Origin: Nitrospiraceae bacterium
GTDB lineage: Bacteria; Nitrospirota; Nitrospiria; Nitrospirales; Nitrospiraceae
Direction: 5' to 3'
NCBI GenBank assembly: GCA_919902665.1
Contig: CAKKRK010000001.1
Span: 75,277-139,276 of the forward strand
Length of the DNA stretch: 64,000 nucleotides
Shown here in pieces: positions 17,331 to 26,597 of the stretch. The notes beneath the pieces are model-generated. The model made no database searches and was not told where the DNA came from. It was given only the letters and a program-made list of their open reading frames with translations. Position 1 is the first letter of the stretch; each line of letters begins with the position of its first letter. The position numbers and the translations under genes are program-made.

Positions 17331-18431
17331 ATGGCCGACTCCCCGATAATCGCTTCCGGCACCGTGACAACGCTCTTGGGTCTCACCGAACCCCAGATGG
17401 TCAAGTTTGTCCGCGCGCAAGACTGGCCGGACTATCGCGCACAGCAAATCTTGCGATGGCTCCATCAACGGCGCGCGCGGGCGCTCACCGACATGACGGA
17501 TCTCCCCATGCATGATCGCATGGCGCTCTCTCCATCCACTAAGGTCGGGCGCTCGGCACAGACCACGATCTTATCGTCCCAGGACGGAACCCGCAAATTG
17601 CTCTTGATGCTCGACGATGGCCTGACGATCGAGGCCGTCCTGATTCCGGATGAGGATCGGCTGACGCTCTGCGTGTCAACTCAGGTCGGGTGTATGTTGG
17701 ATTGTGGATTCTGCCTGACTGGGAGAATGGGACTGAAACGTAACCTCAAGCTTCATGAAATCATCGATCAGGTTCTGACCGCGCAAGACCTGCTGAGCTC
17801 CGATGAACACATTACAAATCTCGTGTTCATGGGGATGGGAGAACCTCTGGCCAATGTGGAGAGTCTCAAGGCGTCCGTGACTGCGTTGACCAACAAACCG
17901 TGGGGTCTTGGGTGGTCGCGTAGACGCCTGACGGTGTCCACAGCGGGGTTGGCATCTCGCCTTCCGGAGGTCGCAGCGCTCGGCGTGAACCTCGCCATCT
18001 CGCTCAATGCCACCACTGAAGAACAGCGACGCGCGCTGATGCCTGCCGCCAGCGAGATCGCTTCACTGAAATCACTCCTGGCTGCCTGTCGCCGCTATCC
18101 GCTCGGCCCTCGCCAACGACTGACCTTCGAATATGTGCTGCTCGCCGACGTCAACGATCATACAGCTGATGCCCGCCGACTGATTGAATTGCTCAGAGCC
18201 ATGCGATGCATGGTCAACTTGATTCCGTTCAATGAATTTCCAGGCAGCCCTTTTCGTCGCCCGTCCGAACAGGCGGTGCTTCGTTTTCAATCCATCCTCC
18301 GCGACGCTGGCCTCGATGCATTTGTTCGAAAGAGCCGAGGACGGGACGTTCTTGGCGCCTGCGGACAACTTGGAGAGCTCCCCAGCAGCCGACCTTCCCT
18401 TACCTTGACACCTATTGAAACTCGTTGCTAG
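17331..18431 (+). CDS. rlmN: 23S rRNA (adenine-2503-C2)-methyltransferase RlmN
   Basis: 366 residues. Radical-SAM enzyme that methylates A2503 of 23S rRNA (and A37 of some tRNAs). The CMLDCGFC cluster-binding motif at about residue 120 supplies the three cysteines for the 4Fe-4S cluster. The GMGEPLANV motif and the C-terminal GACGQL cysteine, which forms the methyl-transfer intermediate, are present. It stands alone, divergent from the transglycosylase gene, and is followed 21 bases later by the M16 protease pair. Confidence 0.95.
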   Translation: MADSPIIASGTVTTLLGLTEPQMVKFVRAQDWPDYRAQQILRWLHQRRARALTDMTDLPMHDRMALSPSTKVGRSAQTTILSSQDGTRKLLLMLDDGLTIEAVLIPDEDRLTLCVSTQVGCMLDCGFCLTGRMGLKRNLKLHEIIDQVLTAQDLLSSDEHITNLVFMGMGEPLANVESLKASVTALTNKPWGLGWSRRRLTVSTAGLASRLPEVAALGVNLAISLNATTEEQRRALMPAASEIASLKSLLAACRRYPLGPRQRLTFEYVLLADVNDHTADARRLIELLRAMRCMVNLIPFNEFPGSPFRRPSEQAVLRFQSILRDAGLDAFVRKSRGRDVLGACGQLGELPSSRPSLTLTPIETRC

Positions 18432-18452
18432 CATGGCAAGTTCTACCCCATC

Positions 18453-19832
18453 ATGATCATGCAGACTATCCACTATCATTGGCGCATCCACCTTCTAACG
18501 GCGGTGCTCGTCTTCGGCTCGATCTCAATCGGGCTCGGAGCAGAACCGAGCGAATACATCCTCTCAAACGGCATGAAAGTGCTGCTAGTTGAAGTTCCCA
18601 AGGCTCCGGTCGCCACAGTGCAGGTGTGGTACAAAGTCGGTTCTCGAAACGAGGTGATGGGGAGGGCCGGACTCTCACACATGCTTGAGCACATGATGTT
18701 CAAAGGCACGGCACGGTATCCGAAAGGCTCATTTTCACGAATCGTCAGAAAGAACGGCGGTATCGACAACGCGTTTACAGGACAAGACTTTACCGCCTAT
18801 TTTGAAAACGTGGCAGCGGATCGTGTCGGACTGGCTCTTGAGTTGGAGGCCGATCGGATGCAGGGCCTCCTTCTCGATCACAGCGAATTTCAGACCGAAC
18901 GCGACGTCGTGAAAGAAGAACGCCGCCTCAGATCCGAAGATGACCCGCAGGGTGCGCTGGTTGAAGCGCTCTTTGCCCAAGCCTTCCTCAGTCATCCCTA
19001 CCATTGGCCGGTCATTGGATGGTTTGCGGATCTCGATGCGATGTCTCTCGAAGACTTGCAACGCCACTACGACACGTTTTACTCTCCCAACAATGCAACC
19101 CTGGTGGTTGTGGGCGATATCAAGGCCGACGCTCTCCTGCCGACGATCAAGCGTCTGTTTGAACCGATTCCCAGAGGCCCCTCCCCAAAACAAACCCTGG
19201 CGCCGGAACCGGAACAGCGAGGCGAGCGCCGTTTTCTCTTGAAGCGCGAAGCGCAGGTGCCGTTTGTCATGATGGGGTTTCGCGTACCCAACTATTCGAG
19301 CGAGGACTCCTATGCGCTCGACATCCTCGAATCGGTCCTCTCGCACGGGAAAAGTTCTCGGCTCTACCAGAACTTGGTCTATGAGCAGAAGAATTCTTTG
19401 TCGGTGGGGGCAGAGTACAGTCTGATCCAGACGGATCCCGGTCTCTTTTATTTCTACTCACTGGTCAATCCCACCGCAAAGGTAGAAGCGGTCGAGGAGG
19501 CTCTACACCGCGAGATTCAACGGCTTCAGAATGAGCCGCCGTCCGAGCAGGAGCTTCAGCGGGCCAAAAATCAGGTAGAAGCCTCACGCGTCTTTGAGCA
19601 GGATTCGAATTTTCGTCATGCCATGCTGTTGGGACAATTGGAATCGGTCGGTGCCGGCTGGCGACGACTCGATCAATACATAGAACGGATCCGCGCAGTC
19701 ACGGCGAAAGATATCCAACGCGTCGCTAAACAGTATCTGACCCAAGACAATCGGACCATCGGCATTCTTATTCCTTTACCCCCAAAGCCCCCAGAATCAA
19801 GCCCCGCAACAGCTCAAGAAGGAAAGTCATAG
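18453..19832 (+). CDS. M16 zinc peptidase, catalytic subunit, exported
   Basis: 459 residues with an N-terminal signal sequence ending near GLGA. The inverted zinc motif HMLEH (residues 76-80) and the downstream glutamate in the ERDVVKEE segment mark an active M16 (pitrilysin/processing-peptidase) protease. The second half is the usual inactive C-terminal domain with a FxxRxPNYSSEDSYALDILESVLS region. It precedes a second M16 gene by 8 bases; such pairs form heterodimers with one active and one structural subunit, here in the periplasm. Confidence 0.92.
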   Translation: MIMQTIHYHWRIHLLTAVLVFGSISIGLGAEPSEYILSNGMKVLLVEVPKAPVATVQVWYKVGSRNEVMGRAGLSHMLEHMMFKGTARYPKGSFSRIVRKNGGIDNAFTGQDFTAYFENVAADRVGLALELEADRMQGLLLDHSEFQTERDVVKEERRLRSEDDPQGALVEALFAQAFLSHPYHWPVIGWFADLDAMSLEDLQRHYDTFYSPNNATLVVVGDIKADALLPTIKRLFEPIPRGPSPKQTLAPEPEQRGERRFLLKREAQVPFVMMGFRVPNYSSEDSYALDILESVLSHGKSSRLYQNLVYEQKNSLSVGAEYSLIQTDPGLFYFYSLVNPTAKVEAVEEALHREIQRLQNEPPSEQELQRAKNQVEASRVFEQDSNFRHAMLLGQLESVGAGWRRLDQYIERIRAVTAKDIQRVAKQYLTQDNRTIGILIPLPPKPPESSPATAQEGKS

Positions 19833-19840
19833 AGGCGATC

Positions 19841-21238
19841 ATGGGTAAGGAATCCAGAAACAAGAGAGGCCAAGGGGCTGACCCACGATCCATCCAACAA
19901 AAATTAGTGCCTTACTTGATGGGACTCGTCCAATGTGCCGTACTCGTGCTGTGTATCACGACGACAGGGCTTGCCGCCGACATCGCACCGACGAGATTCA
20001 TCGCTCCCAACGGTATGACGGTACTCGTCCTGGAACAACATTTCCTTCCCATCGTTGAAATCCATGCCCTGATCAAGGCCGGCGCTGCGCAGGATCCTCC
20101 AGAAAAAGCGGGTGTGGCAAATTTGGTGGCCAGCCTCTTAGATGAAGGGACAACAACCAGATCCTCGAGGCAACTGGCCGAACAGATTGACTTTGTCGGT
20201 GGCTCGCTGGCAGTCCAGGCAGGCGAAGACTACACAACCGCATCTGCACGCACGCTCAAAAAAGATATCGATCTCGGGTTCACCCTGTTGGCTGATATTC
20301 TTCAGCACCCGGCTTTCCCCAAGCAAGAATTTGAGCGGGTCCGATCTCAGATCCTTGGGGAAATTTCTAGCGACAATGACGATCCCGGACATGTCGCCAT
20401 GAAGGCCTTCAATCAGTTGGTCTTCCCGAACCATCCCTATCGTTGGCCAGTGAATGGCACAGAAGAGACACTGAGTAAGATCACCTTGGCTGAGGTTCAA
20501 AGCTTCTATACCAAGGAGTATCTACCCAACCAAGTGATCCTGACCATTGTCGGTGACGTCACGGCGGAGCAAGCGACGACGCTAGTACAGATGCATTTCG
20601 GATCGTGGAAGAAAGGGGCTGTGCCGTACAGAGCGGTTAAGAAGCCGGCGGCCATCGACAAGAAGACCGTGCAGCTCATCGAGAAGGATCTCACACAATC
20701 CACCATTGTGATCGGCCACCCTGGAATCAGTCGAACCAATCCTGATTTTTACGCCGTGACCGTCATGAATCATGTCCTGGGTGCTGGAGGATTTTCGTCT
20801 CGCCTTATGGATTCCATCCGGGATAAACAGGGGCTAGCATACGGGATTATGAGTCATTACGATGCGCGGGTGATGCCAGGTTCGTTCTGGATCAACCTGC
20901 AGACTCGGACAGAAACCACGAATCAGGCCATCAGCGGCGTCTTGATCGAAATGAAGGCGATTCGGGAGGCCCCGGTCAGCGATCAGGAATTGGCGGATGC
21001 CAAAGCATTTTTGATGGGCAGCTTCCCCTTACGGCTGGATTCTACGTCGAAGCTGGCGCAAGTCTTGGCGCAAGTGGAGTTTTTTGGATTGGGGTTCGAC
21101 TATTTTAGTCAGTACCCAAAATGGATTGAGCGAGTGACGAAAGAAGACGTGCAGCGCGTGGCCAAACAGTATCTGGACCCTCAGCACTACGCCCTCGTCG
21201 TGGTTGGCAATATCGCGAAAGCAAAAGTTCGCCACTAG
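19841..21238 (+). CDS. M16 peptidase-like structural subunit, exported
   Basis: 465 residues with a signal segment near residues 25-45 (LVQCAVLVLCITTTGLAA). The fold is M16, but the place of the HxxEH motif reads NLVASLLDEG, so the zinc ligands are missing. The C-terminal domain keeps the substrate-binding pattern (SSRLMDSIRDKQGLAY, followed by the usual Arg/Tyr region). It is therefore the non-catalytic partner of the gene before it. Confidence 0.9.
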   Translation: MGKESRNKRGQGADPRSIQQKLVPYLMGLVQCAVLVLCITTTGLAADIAPTRFIAPNGMTVLVLEQHFLPIVEIHALIKAGAAQDPPEKAGVANLVASLLDEGTTTRSSRQLAEQIDFVGGSLAVQAGEDYTTASARTLKKDIDLGFTLLADILQHPAFPKQEFERVRSQILGEISSDNDDPGHVAMKAFNQLVFPNHPYRWPVNGTEETLSKITLAEVQSFYTKEYLPNQVILTIVGDVTAEQATTLVQMHFGSWKKGAVPYRAVKKPAAIDKKTVQLIEKDLTQSTIVIGHPGISRTNPDFYAVTVMNHVLGAGGFSSRLMDSIRDKQGLAYGIMSHYDARVMPGSFWINLQTRTETTNQAISGVLIEMKAIREAPVSDQELADAKAFLMGSFPLRLDSTSKLAQVLAQVEFFGLGFDYFSQYPKWIERVTKEDVQRVAKQYLDPQHYALVVVGNIAKAKVRH

Positions 21239-21258
21239 GTTCGAGGAAAGCGCATCAT

Positions 21259-22068
21259 ATGCAACCGCCCATTTTGGAACAGAAGCTCGATCAGCTCCGA
21301 ACCCTCCTAACGGAGATGGGCTCGGTCGTGGTGGCCTATTCCGGTGGAATCGACAGCACCTTCGTTCTGAAAGTCGCGCACGACCAACTCCATGAGAAGG
21401 CGGTCGGCATCACGGCCATCTCACCGACGTTTCCATCTCTTGAGTTGGAAGCTGCCGAACGGGTCGCTCAGGAGATCGGCGCCCGCCATGAAACCGTACA
21501 GACGGATCAGCTGACCATTGATGACTTTGTGAAGAATGATGCAAATCGCTGTTTTCACTGCAAGACCGACCTGTATCAACTTCTTGGAAATGTGCGGCAA
21601 TCACGGGCTGTCGCGTATGTGGTCGATGGAACCAACCTGGACGATCTGGGTGATGACCGTCCCGGCATCAAAGCGGCTCGGGAATGGGACGTGCGCAGCC
21701 CACTCGTTGAGGCTAAACTGTCGAAAGCCGATATCCGCATCCTTGCCAAAGAACTGGGACTTTCAAATTGGGACAAGCCGGCCGCGGCCTGCCTTTCATC
21801 AAGAATCCCGCGTGGAATCATAATCACCAGCGTACAATTAAGCCGCGTCGAAGGAGCAGAAGCTGTGCTCCATCATGAAGGATTCCGTCATTTTCGAGTG
21901 CGAAATCACGGTGAGATTGCGCGGATTGAATTGGCACAGGACGAACTCCCCCGCCTCATGGAGTCAGATCGCTGTACGGCAATTAGTGCCAGGCTGAAAG
22001 AGCTGGGGTTTAAATTCGTAACGGTCGATCTGGAAGGCTACCGGCCGGGTGGAGTCACCCTAAGCTGA
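21259..22068 (+). CDS. larE: LarE-type ATP-dependent sacrificial sulfur transferase
   Basis: 269 residues. The PP-loop SGGIDST (about residue 31) binds ATP. CFHCKTDLY (about residue 95) and AACLSSRIPRG (about residue 177) are LarE hallmarks, the latter holding the cysteine that gives up its sulfur in known sacrificial enzymes. LarE makes the nickel-pincer cofactor of lactate racemase and related enzymes from a nicotinate-derived precursor. No larB, larC or larA is in the window, so the partner is elsewhere or the enzyme serves another thiolation. It is convergent with atpF. Confidence 0.9.
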   Translation: MQPPILEQKLDQLRTLLTEMGSVVVAYSGGIDSTFVLKVAHDQLHEKAVGITAISPTFPSLELEAAERVAQEIGARHETVQTDQLTIDDFVKNDANRCFHCKTDLYQLLGNVRQSRAVAYVVDGTNLDDLGDDRPGIKAAREWDVRSPLVEAKLSKADIRILAKELGLSNWDKPAAACLSSRIPRGIIITSVQLSRVEGAEAVLHHEGFRHFRVRNHGEIARIELAQDELPRLMESDRCTAISARLKELGFKFVTVDLEGYRPGGVTLS

Positions 22069-22091
22069 CTCCACCCGAAGATCACGGCAAC

Positions 22092-22598
22092 TTAACGGGG
22101 TTGTGATTTCGAAAGCGCCTCAAGCGCCTCGTCTGCATATTTTTTGTGATCAGCCTCTACTAAGCTCCGCTGAACCACTTTCTCCGCTACCATCAAGGCG
22201 AGCTCTGTCGTCTGGGCTCGGATGTCTTGCAAGGCCTTACGGCGCTCTTGCTCGATCTGACGCGTCGCATCACCTTTGATACGCTCCGCTTCTGCAGTCA
22301 ACCGCTGTTCATTCTCATCGAGCAACCGTTGAGCCCGCTCCTTTGCCGTCGCGAGGATGGCCTCAGCCTCCTTCCCCGCCATATTGAGCTTGGCTTCATA
22401 TTCCTTGAGCCGTCGCTCGGCCTCAGACCGGTGCTGCTCGGCCTGATCGAGGCTGTCCTTAATTTTCTTTTCGCGCTCTTCCAAAGCGCTCAAGATACCG
22501 GGGAAGGCATACTTGTAGAGCACGAACAGGAGAATCCCAAACGAAATGACTTCCCAGAAAATCAATGAGGAAAAAAAGTCAGGTTCAAACTGTGGCAT
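22092..22598 (-). CDS. atpF: ATP synthase F0 subunit b
   Basis: 168 residues. One N-terminal membrane helix (SSLIFWEVISFGILLFVLYKYAFPGIL) is followed by a long charged amphipathic helix, the peripheral stalk that joins F0 to F1. Last gene of the F0 row on this strand. The expected F1 genes (atpH, A, G, D, C) do not follow; larE is convergent 23 bases away, so F1 is encoded elsewhere. Confidence 0.95.
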   Translation of the reverse strand: MPQFEPDFFSSLIFWEVISFGILLFVLYKYAFPGILSALEEREKKIKDSLDQAEQHRSEAERRLKEYEAKLNMAGKEAEAILATAKERAQRLLDENEQRLTAEAERIKGDATRQIEQERRKALQDIRAQTTELALMVAEKVVQRSLVEADHKKYADEALEALSKSQPR

Positions 22599-22683
22599 GT
22601 GCGTATTCGTGAAACGTTAAGCGTGAATCGCTACACGAGAAAGATCTCTCGATGAACGGTTCACGAATAACGGTTAACGCTCC

Positions 22684-22914
22684 CTACTTCCGAAAACCCA
22701 TGATGATGAAGGCGATGACCAAGCCATATAGCGCAATGGCTTCGACCAGCGCAAACCCAATCCACATATACTTGGTGACGCGAGCCTCTGCTTCAGGCTG
22801 ACGTGCCACCACTTCAATCATCTTTCCGAAAATGTAGCCGATTCCCACCCCGGCCCCGGCAAATCCTGCCGCGGCACATCCCATACCGATCAACCCTGCT
22901 GCTGCTGAATCCAT
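22684..22914 (-). CDS. atpE: ATP synthase F0 subunit c
   Basis: 76 residues forming a two-helix hairpin. Helix 1 is the glycine/alanine-rich GMGCAAAGFAGAGVGIGYIFG, the loop holds RQPEAE, and helix 2 carries the proton-binding glutamate in ALVEAIALYG. No sodium-binding pattern is obvious. AGGGAGGAG lies upstream of the start. It forms the rotating c-ring. Confidence 0.96.
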   Translation of the reverse strand: MDSAAAGLIGMGCAAAGFAGAGVGIGYIFGKMIEVVARQPEAEARVTKYMWIGFALVEAIALYGLVIAFIIMGFRK

Positions 22915-22950
22915 TATGTCTTACTCCTCCCTTGGCTATACCCGCATGTG

Positions 22951-23700
22951 CTAATGCGCATGCTCTTCATGGCCATGTAAATGAAATGCGTCTCCCAAGT
23001 AAACGCACGTCAAGATCGTAAAAATATAGGCTTGAATGAACGCAATACCAAATTCCAACAGATAGATCGCCACCGTAAACACAAAGGGCAACCACCCGAT
23101 CAGCACTCCCCCACTGATTGTGAGACCGAACAGAACCGCGAGCATGACGTGGCCAGCCGTCATATTGGCAAAAAGCCGCACCGCTAAGGAAATGGGCCGT
23201 GCGATCTGGCTGATGATCTCGATCGGGACCATGAGAGGCACCAGCCATCCTGGCGTACCAGGCGGGATAAGAATGCCCAGGAACTTCACCCCGTGTAGTG
23301 AGAAGCCCACGACCAAGCTAATCCCATACACCAGGAAGGAAAAGGCCGCCGTCACAATGATCTGGCTCGTCACGGTATAGGCCCCAGGAATGAGCCCGAT
23401 GTAGTTGGAGAAGAGAATAAACACAAAGAGCGTGGCGACGAGGGGGAAAAATCGCATGCCATCTTTGCCCATGGTTTCCATGATCATGGTGCGAATGAAA
23501 TCCACCATCATCTCCGCCAAGCTCTGGAGCTTGCCTGGGACGAGCTTGCGCGATGATCCAGCCATGACCATCAGCACCGCTGCCACGGCAATGACAACCC
23601 ACATAAACACCACAGCTTTATTGATGGAGAGATCCAATCCCCCGATCGAAATCTGGACCCAGCGCTGAAGTTCAAATTGATGAAGCGGACTTTCTTCCAT
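22951..23700 (-). CDS. atpB: ATP synthase F0 subunit a
   Basis: 249 residues, about six membrane helices. The essential arginine of the proton half-channel sits in LAVRLFANMTAGH (about residue 178), and the C-terminal helix has GIAFIQAYIFTILTCVYL. Its histidine-rich tail (HLHGHEEHAH) is unusual but plausible. It is second in the F0 row atpI-atpB-atpE-atpF. Confidence 0.95.
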   Translation of the reverse strand: MEESPLHQFELQRWVQISIGGLDLSINKAVVFMWVVIAVAAVLMVMAGSSRKLVPGKLQSLAEMMVDFIRTMIMETMGKDGMRFFPLVATLFVFILFSNYIGLIPGAYTVTSQIIVTAAFSFLVYGISLVVGFSLHGVKFLGILIPPGTPGWLVPLMVPIEIISQIARPISLAVRLFANMTAGHVMLAVLFGLTISGGVLIGWLPFVFTVAIYLLEFGIAFIQAYIFTILTCVYLGDAFHLHGHEEHAH

Positions 23701-23712
23701 GACGATCCTTGG

Positions 23713-23958
23713 CTATTCCCTGTTATTCGAGTTGTCTACCGCCACTTGCCATCGTTGTACGGATCGGTAGACGCTTCTGATACCTGCCGCCAACCCAAAA
23801 ACCAACCCCACAAGAAGCCCCCACGGAGCCGACTCTAGCAGATAGACATCAACCGTCCATCCAAGCCCACCGCCGACGATTAGCGCAGCCAGCAGTTCCG
23901 TTCCGATTCGAACGGCTTGACCAAGCCCCGCGTATAGAGGATCTTGTGAAGGGGCCAT
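23713..23958 (-). CDS. AtpI/AtpZ-like ATP synthase accessory membrane protein
   Basis: 81 residues from ATG 23958; the open frame runs further upstream, but without family-like sequence. Two membrane helices (LLAALIVGGGLGWTVDVYL and WGLLVGLVFGLAAGIRSVY) match the AtpI/AtpZ family, encoded at the head of many F0 operons and thought to help c-ring assembly or magnesium transport. It lies 12 bases before atpB. Confidence 0.8.
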   Translation of the reverse strand: MAPSQDPLYAGLGQAVRIGTELLAALIVGGGLGWTVDVYLLESAPWGLLVGLVFGLAAGIRSVYRSVQRWQVAVDNSNNRE

Positions 23959-24130
23959 CCCAAACCCACGGAAGGCGAGAGCACGTGAGCATAACTCTGC
24001 CCGTGATGGGGTTCGCAATTTAAGCAAAACCATGCTTGCAATGTCAAGCGGTTAGAGGGCCTTACGCGCAGAAATTGATTCGGCATATACGGTATAGTGA
24101 TCTCCCGTTCGAGTTGAGAATACGTCGCCT

Positions 24131-25609
24131 ATGCCCACAATCTTACCTTCATCGATCCCATTCCTGCACAGCTCTCCTTCGCCTCTTATTCTGACACGCC
24201 CCGCTCCCTCGGCAAGCCCGTTTGAACTGTACTCGAAAATCGCATCAGCTCGATACCCTTCGTTTCTCTTTGAGAGCGGTACCGGTGATGGCACCATGGG
24301 ACGGTATTCATACTTTGGCGTTGATCCCTATCAAACACTGCATGGGAATGGAGATATCTGTGTAGGCCGATCGATTCAAGGCCGCATAGGTCCAGGCACA
24401 TCTCCGTTTCAATATGTGACGCATCTCCTAAACCGTCAGCGGATCGTTCGTCCTCCCGAGGCTCCGCCATTTTTCGGTGGCGCGGTCGGCTACTTGAGTT
24501 ATGATCTCGTACGCCAGTTCGAGAGGTTGCCGTCTTTCGCTTTAGATGACCTGGCCTGCCCTGAACTGGAGTTCGCATTTTTCGATCTTGTCGGGGCAAT
24601 CGATCATGCACTGAACCGCCTGGTGCTCATGTTTTGTCCGCCGCTTGACCGATTTTTGAGCGAGCCCCGGGAAAAGCTATTTCGCGAGGGAAGGGATCGA
24701 CTAGCCGAATTTGAAGCTCGATTGACCAGGCCTGATATGGCAGACGCGCACGGGAGTCATCTCGGTCGCCTGACATTTACACCGGAACAGGATCAGGCGA
24801 TCTACAGTCAGAACGTGCGCCGTTGCCAGGAATACATCTCAGCCGGTGACATCTATCAAGCCAACCTCTCCCATCGGTTCAACGTGACCGGTTCGGCATT
24901 CTCCTCTCTCGGGGACCTTCAAACCGATCTGTCTGCCTATAGTCGCTTACGCACGTTGAACCCGTCCCCCTTCTCGGGAATACTCCGGTTTGACGCAATT
25001 CGCCTCATCAGCTCCTCACCGGAACGGCTCGTTCGGCTGGAAGGACATCGAGCCGATACGAGGCCGATCGCGGGAACAAGGCCTCGTGGGAAAAACACCG
25101 ACGACGATCAGCGACTGATCCATGAGTTGCGGGCTAATGAAAAGGAATGCGCGGAACATGTCATGTTGGTTGACCTTGAGCGGAATGACCTCGGGCGAGT
25201 CTGTCATTTCGGAAGTGTCCAAGTGGATGAATTGATGACCTTGGAGCAATATTCCCATGTCACCCATCTGGTCTCCCATGTGGCCGGCACCCTCAAAGAT
25301 CACGCGACTGGTTTTGATCTGTTGAAAGCCATGTTTCCAGGTGGGACGATTACCGGGGTACCCAAGATCCGCTGCATGGAGATCATTGAGGAGTTGGAGC
25401 CGGTACGCCGCGGTCCCTACACCGGTTCGATGGGTTACCTCAGCTGGAGTGGGGACCTCGATTTCAATATTCTGATACGTACGCTTGTCATGAAGAACGG
25501 CCAGGGCTACCTCCAGGTCGGAGCAGGAATTGTGGCCGATTCCGACCCCACACGCGAATATGAAGAAACCATCCATAAAGCCCAGGCGTTCTTCAGCGCC
25601 TTTTCATAG
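24131..25609 (+). CDS. pabB: Aminodeoxychorismate synthase component I
   Basis: 492 residues, chorismate-binding enzyme family. The C-terminal catalytic domain shows ISAGDIYQANLSHRF, SSSPERLVRLEG, PIAGTRPRGKN, LVDLERNDLGRVC and PGGTITGVPKIRCMEIIEELE. It converts chorismate with ammonia to 4-amino-4-deoxychorismate in folate synthesis. The N-terminal domain is of the PabB/TrpE type. The aminotransferase-class-IV gene 4 bases downstream supports PabB rather than anthranilate synthase. The glutaminase subunit is not in the window. Confidence 0.9.
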   Translation: MPTILPSSIPFLHSSPSPLILTRPAPSASPFELYSKIASARYPSFLFESGTGDGTMGRYSYFGVDPYQTLHGNGDICVGRSIQGRIGPGTSPFQYVTHLLNRQRIVRPPEAPPFFGGAVGYLSYDLVRQFERLPSFALDDLACPELEFAFFDLVGAIDHALNRLVLMFCPPLDRFLSEPREKLFREGRDRLAEFEARLTRPDMADAHGSHLGRLTFTPEQDQAIYSQNVRRCQEYISAGDIYQANLSHRFNVTGSAFSSLGDLQTDLSAYSRLRTLNPSPFSGILRFDAIRLISSSPERLVRLEGHRADTRPIAGTRPRGKNTDDDQRLIHELRANEKECAEHVMLVDLERNDLGRVCHFGSVQVDELMTLEQYSHVTHLVSHVAGTLKDHATGFDLLKAMFPGGTITGVPKIRCMEIIEELEPVRRGPYTGSMGYLSWSGDLDFNILIRTLVMKNGQGYLQVGAGIVADSDPTREYEETIHKAQAFFSAFS

Positions 25610-25613
25610 CCCC

Positions 25614-26501
25614 ATGTGGATTTACTTGAATACCAAGTTCGTCAAAGACGAAGACGCCGTGATCTCCGTCTTCGACCATGGGTTTCTCTACGGAGATGGG
25701 GTGTATGAAACGCTGCGCTCCTATGGCCCTCATATCTTTATGCAAGACCAGCATCTGTCACGGTTATTCCGTTCCGCAGAAGCAATCGGGCTGACGATCC
25801 CAATTTCCATGAAGGGCCTGGCGGACATTCTGCAGGAAGCCATGATCCGCAACGAGGTTGGAACCGATCAGCGGGATGCCTATCTAAGAATCACCGTTTC
25901 GCGAGGAGCGGGAGACATCGGATTGGACCCAGCACTCTGTTCGTCACCGACCGTTGTCGTGATGGCCAAGCCTCTCGTGCCCCCAGCGTCCCATCTCTAT
26001 GAAACGGGTGTTACGCTGATCGTGGCGTCCACGAAACGGAATTTGCCGAGCGCGTTGTCGCCGCAGATCAAGTCCACAAACTTCCTGAACAACATTCAGG
26101 CTAAACGCGAAGCAATCGCAGCAGGCGCATTCGACAGTATCCTGCTTAATTGGGAGCAGCATCTGACTGAATGCACCATCAGCAATGTGTTCCTCGTCCT
26201 GGACGGCACATTGCGAACACCAGCTCTGGAATGCGGCTTGCTCGATGGCATCACCAGAATGATCGTGATTCAGTTGGCCAGAGAGCTCGACATCCACACC
26301 GACGAAGGTCGCTATACCGTTGACGACTTGTTCAAGGCCGACGAATGCTTCCTCACGAACACTAGCATGGAAATCATGCCGGTGACTTCCGTCGACCGTC
26401 AAGCTGTCGGCGACGGAAAACCGGGTCCACTGACCCTGAAGCTACGGGAGCAGTTTCCAGCGATGCGAGGCCGATACGGGAATAGGCTTCATACTCGATA
26501 A
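25614..26501 (+). CDS. pabC: Class IV aminotransferase, probable aminodeoxychorismate lyase
   Basis: 295 residues from ATG 25614, chosen because it begins with the conserved MWIYLNTKFVKDEDAVISVFDHGFLYGDGVYETLR. The PLP lysine lies in KSTNFLNNIQAK, and the ECTISNVF loop is conserved. By sequence alone it could be a branched-chain or D-amino-acid aminotransferase, but its position 4 bases after pabB favours the lyase that makes 4-aminobenzoate and pyruvate from aminodeoxychorismate. Confidence 0.82.
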   Translation: MWIYLNTKFVKDEDAVISVFDHGFLYGDGVYETLRSYGPHIFMQDQHLSRLFRSAEAIGLTIPISMKGLADILQEAMIRNEVGTDQRDAYLRITVSRGAGDIGLDPALCSSPTVVVMAKPLVPPASHLYETGVTLIVASTKRNLPSALSPQIKSTNFLNNIQAKREAIAAGAFDSILLNWEQHLTECTISNVFLVLDGTLRTPALECGLLDGITRMIVIQLARELDIHTDEGRYTVDDLFKADECFLTNTSMEIMPVTSVDRQAVGDGKPGPLTLKLREQFPAMRGRYGNRLHTR

Positions 26502-26597
26502 ACCCTCATCTTCCTGTTTTCTCTCATCATTCTTCTGCCCTCAAACACAAGATCTGCATTTCCTTGACAGGCAGAGACAGACTGCTATCGTTTGACC

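Noticed and set aside
18735..19346. 203-codon minus-strand frame inside the M16 peptidase gene
   Set aside because: It is the antisense shadow of a clearly conserved gene.
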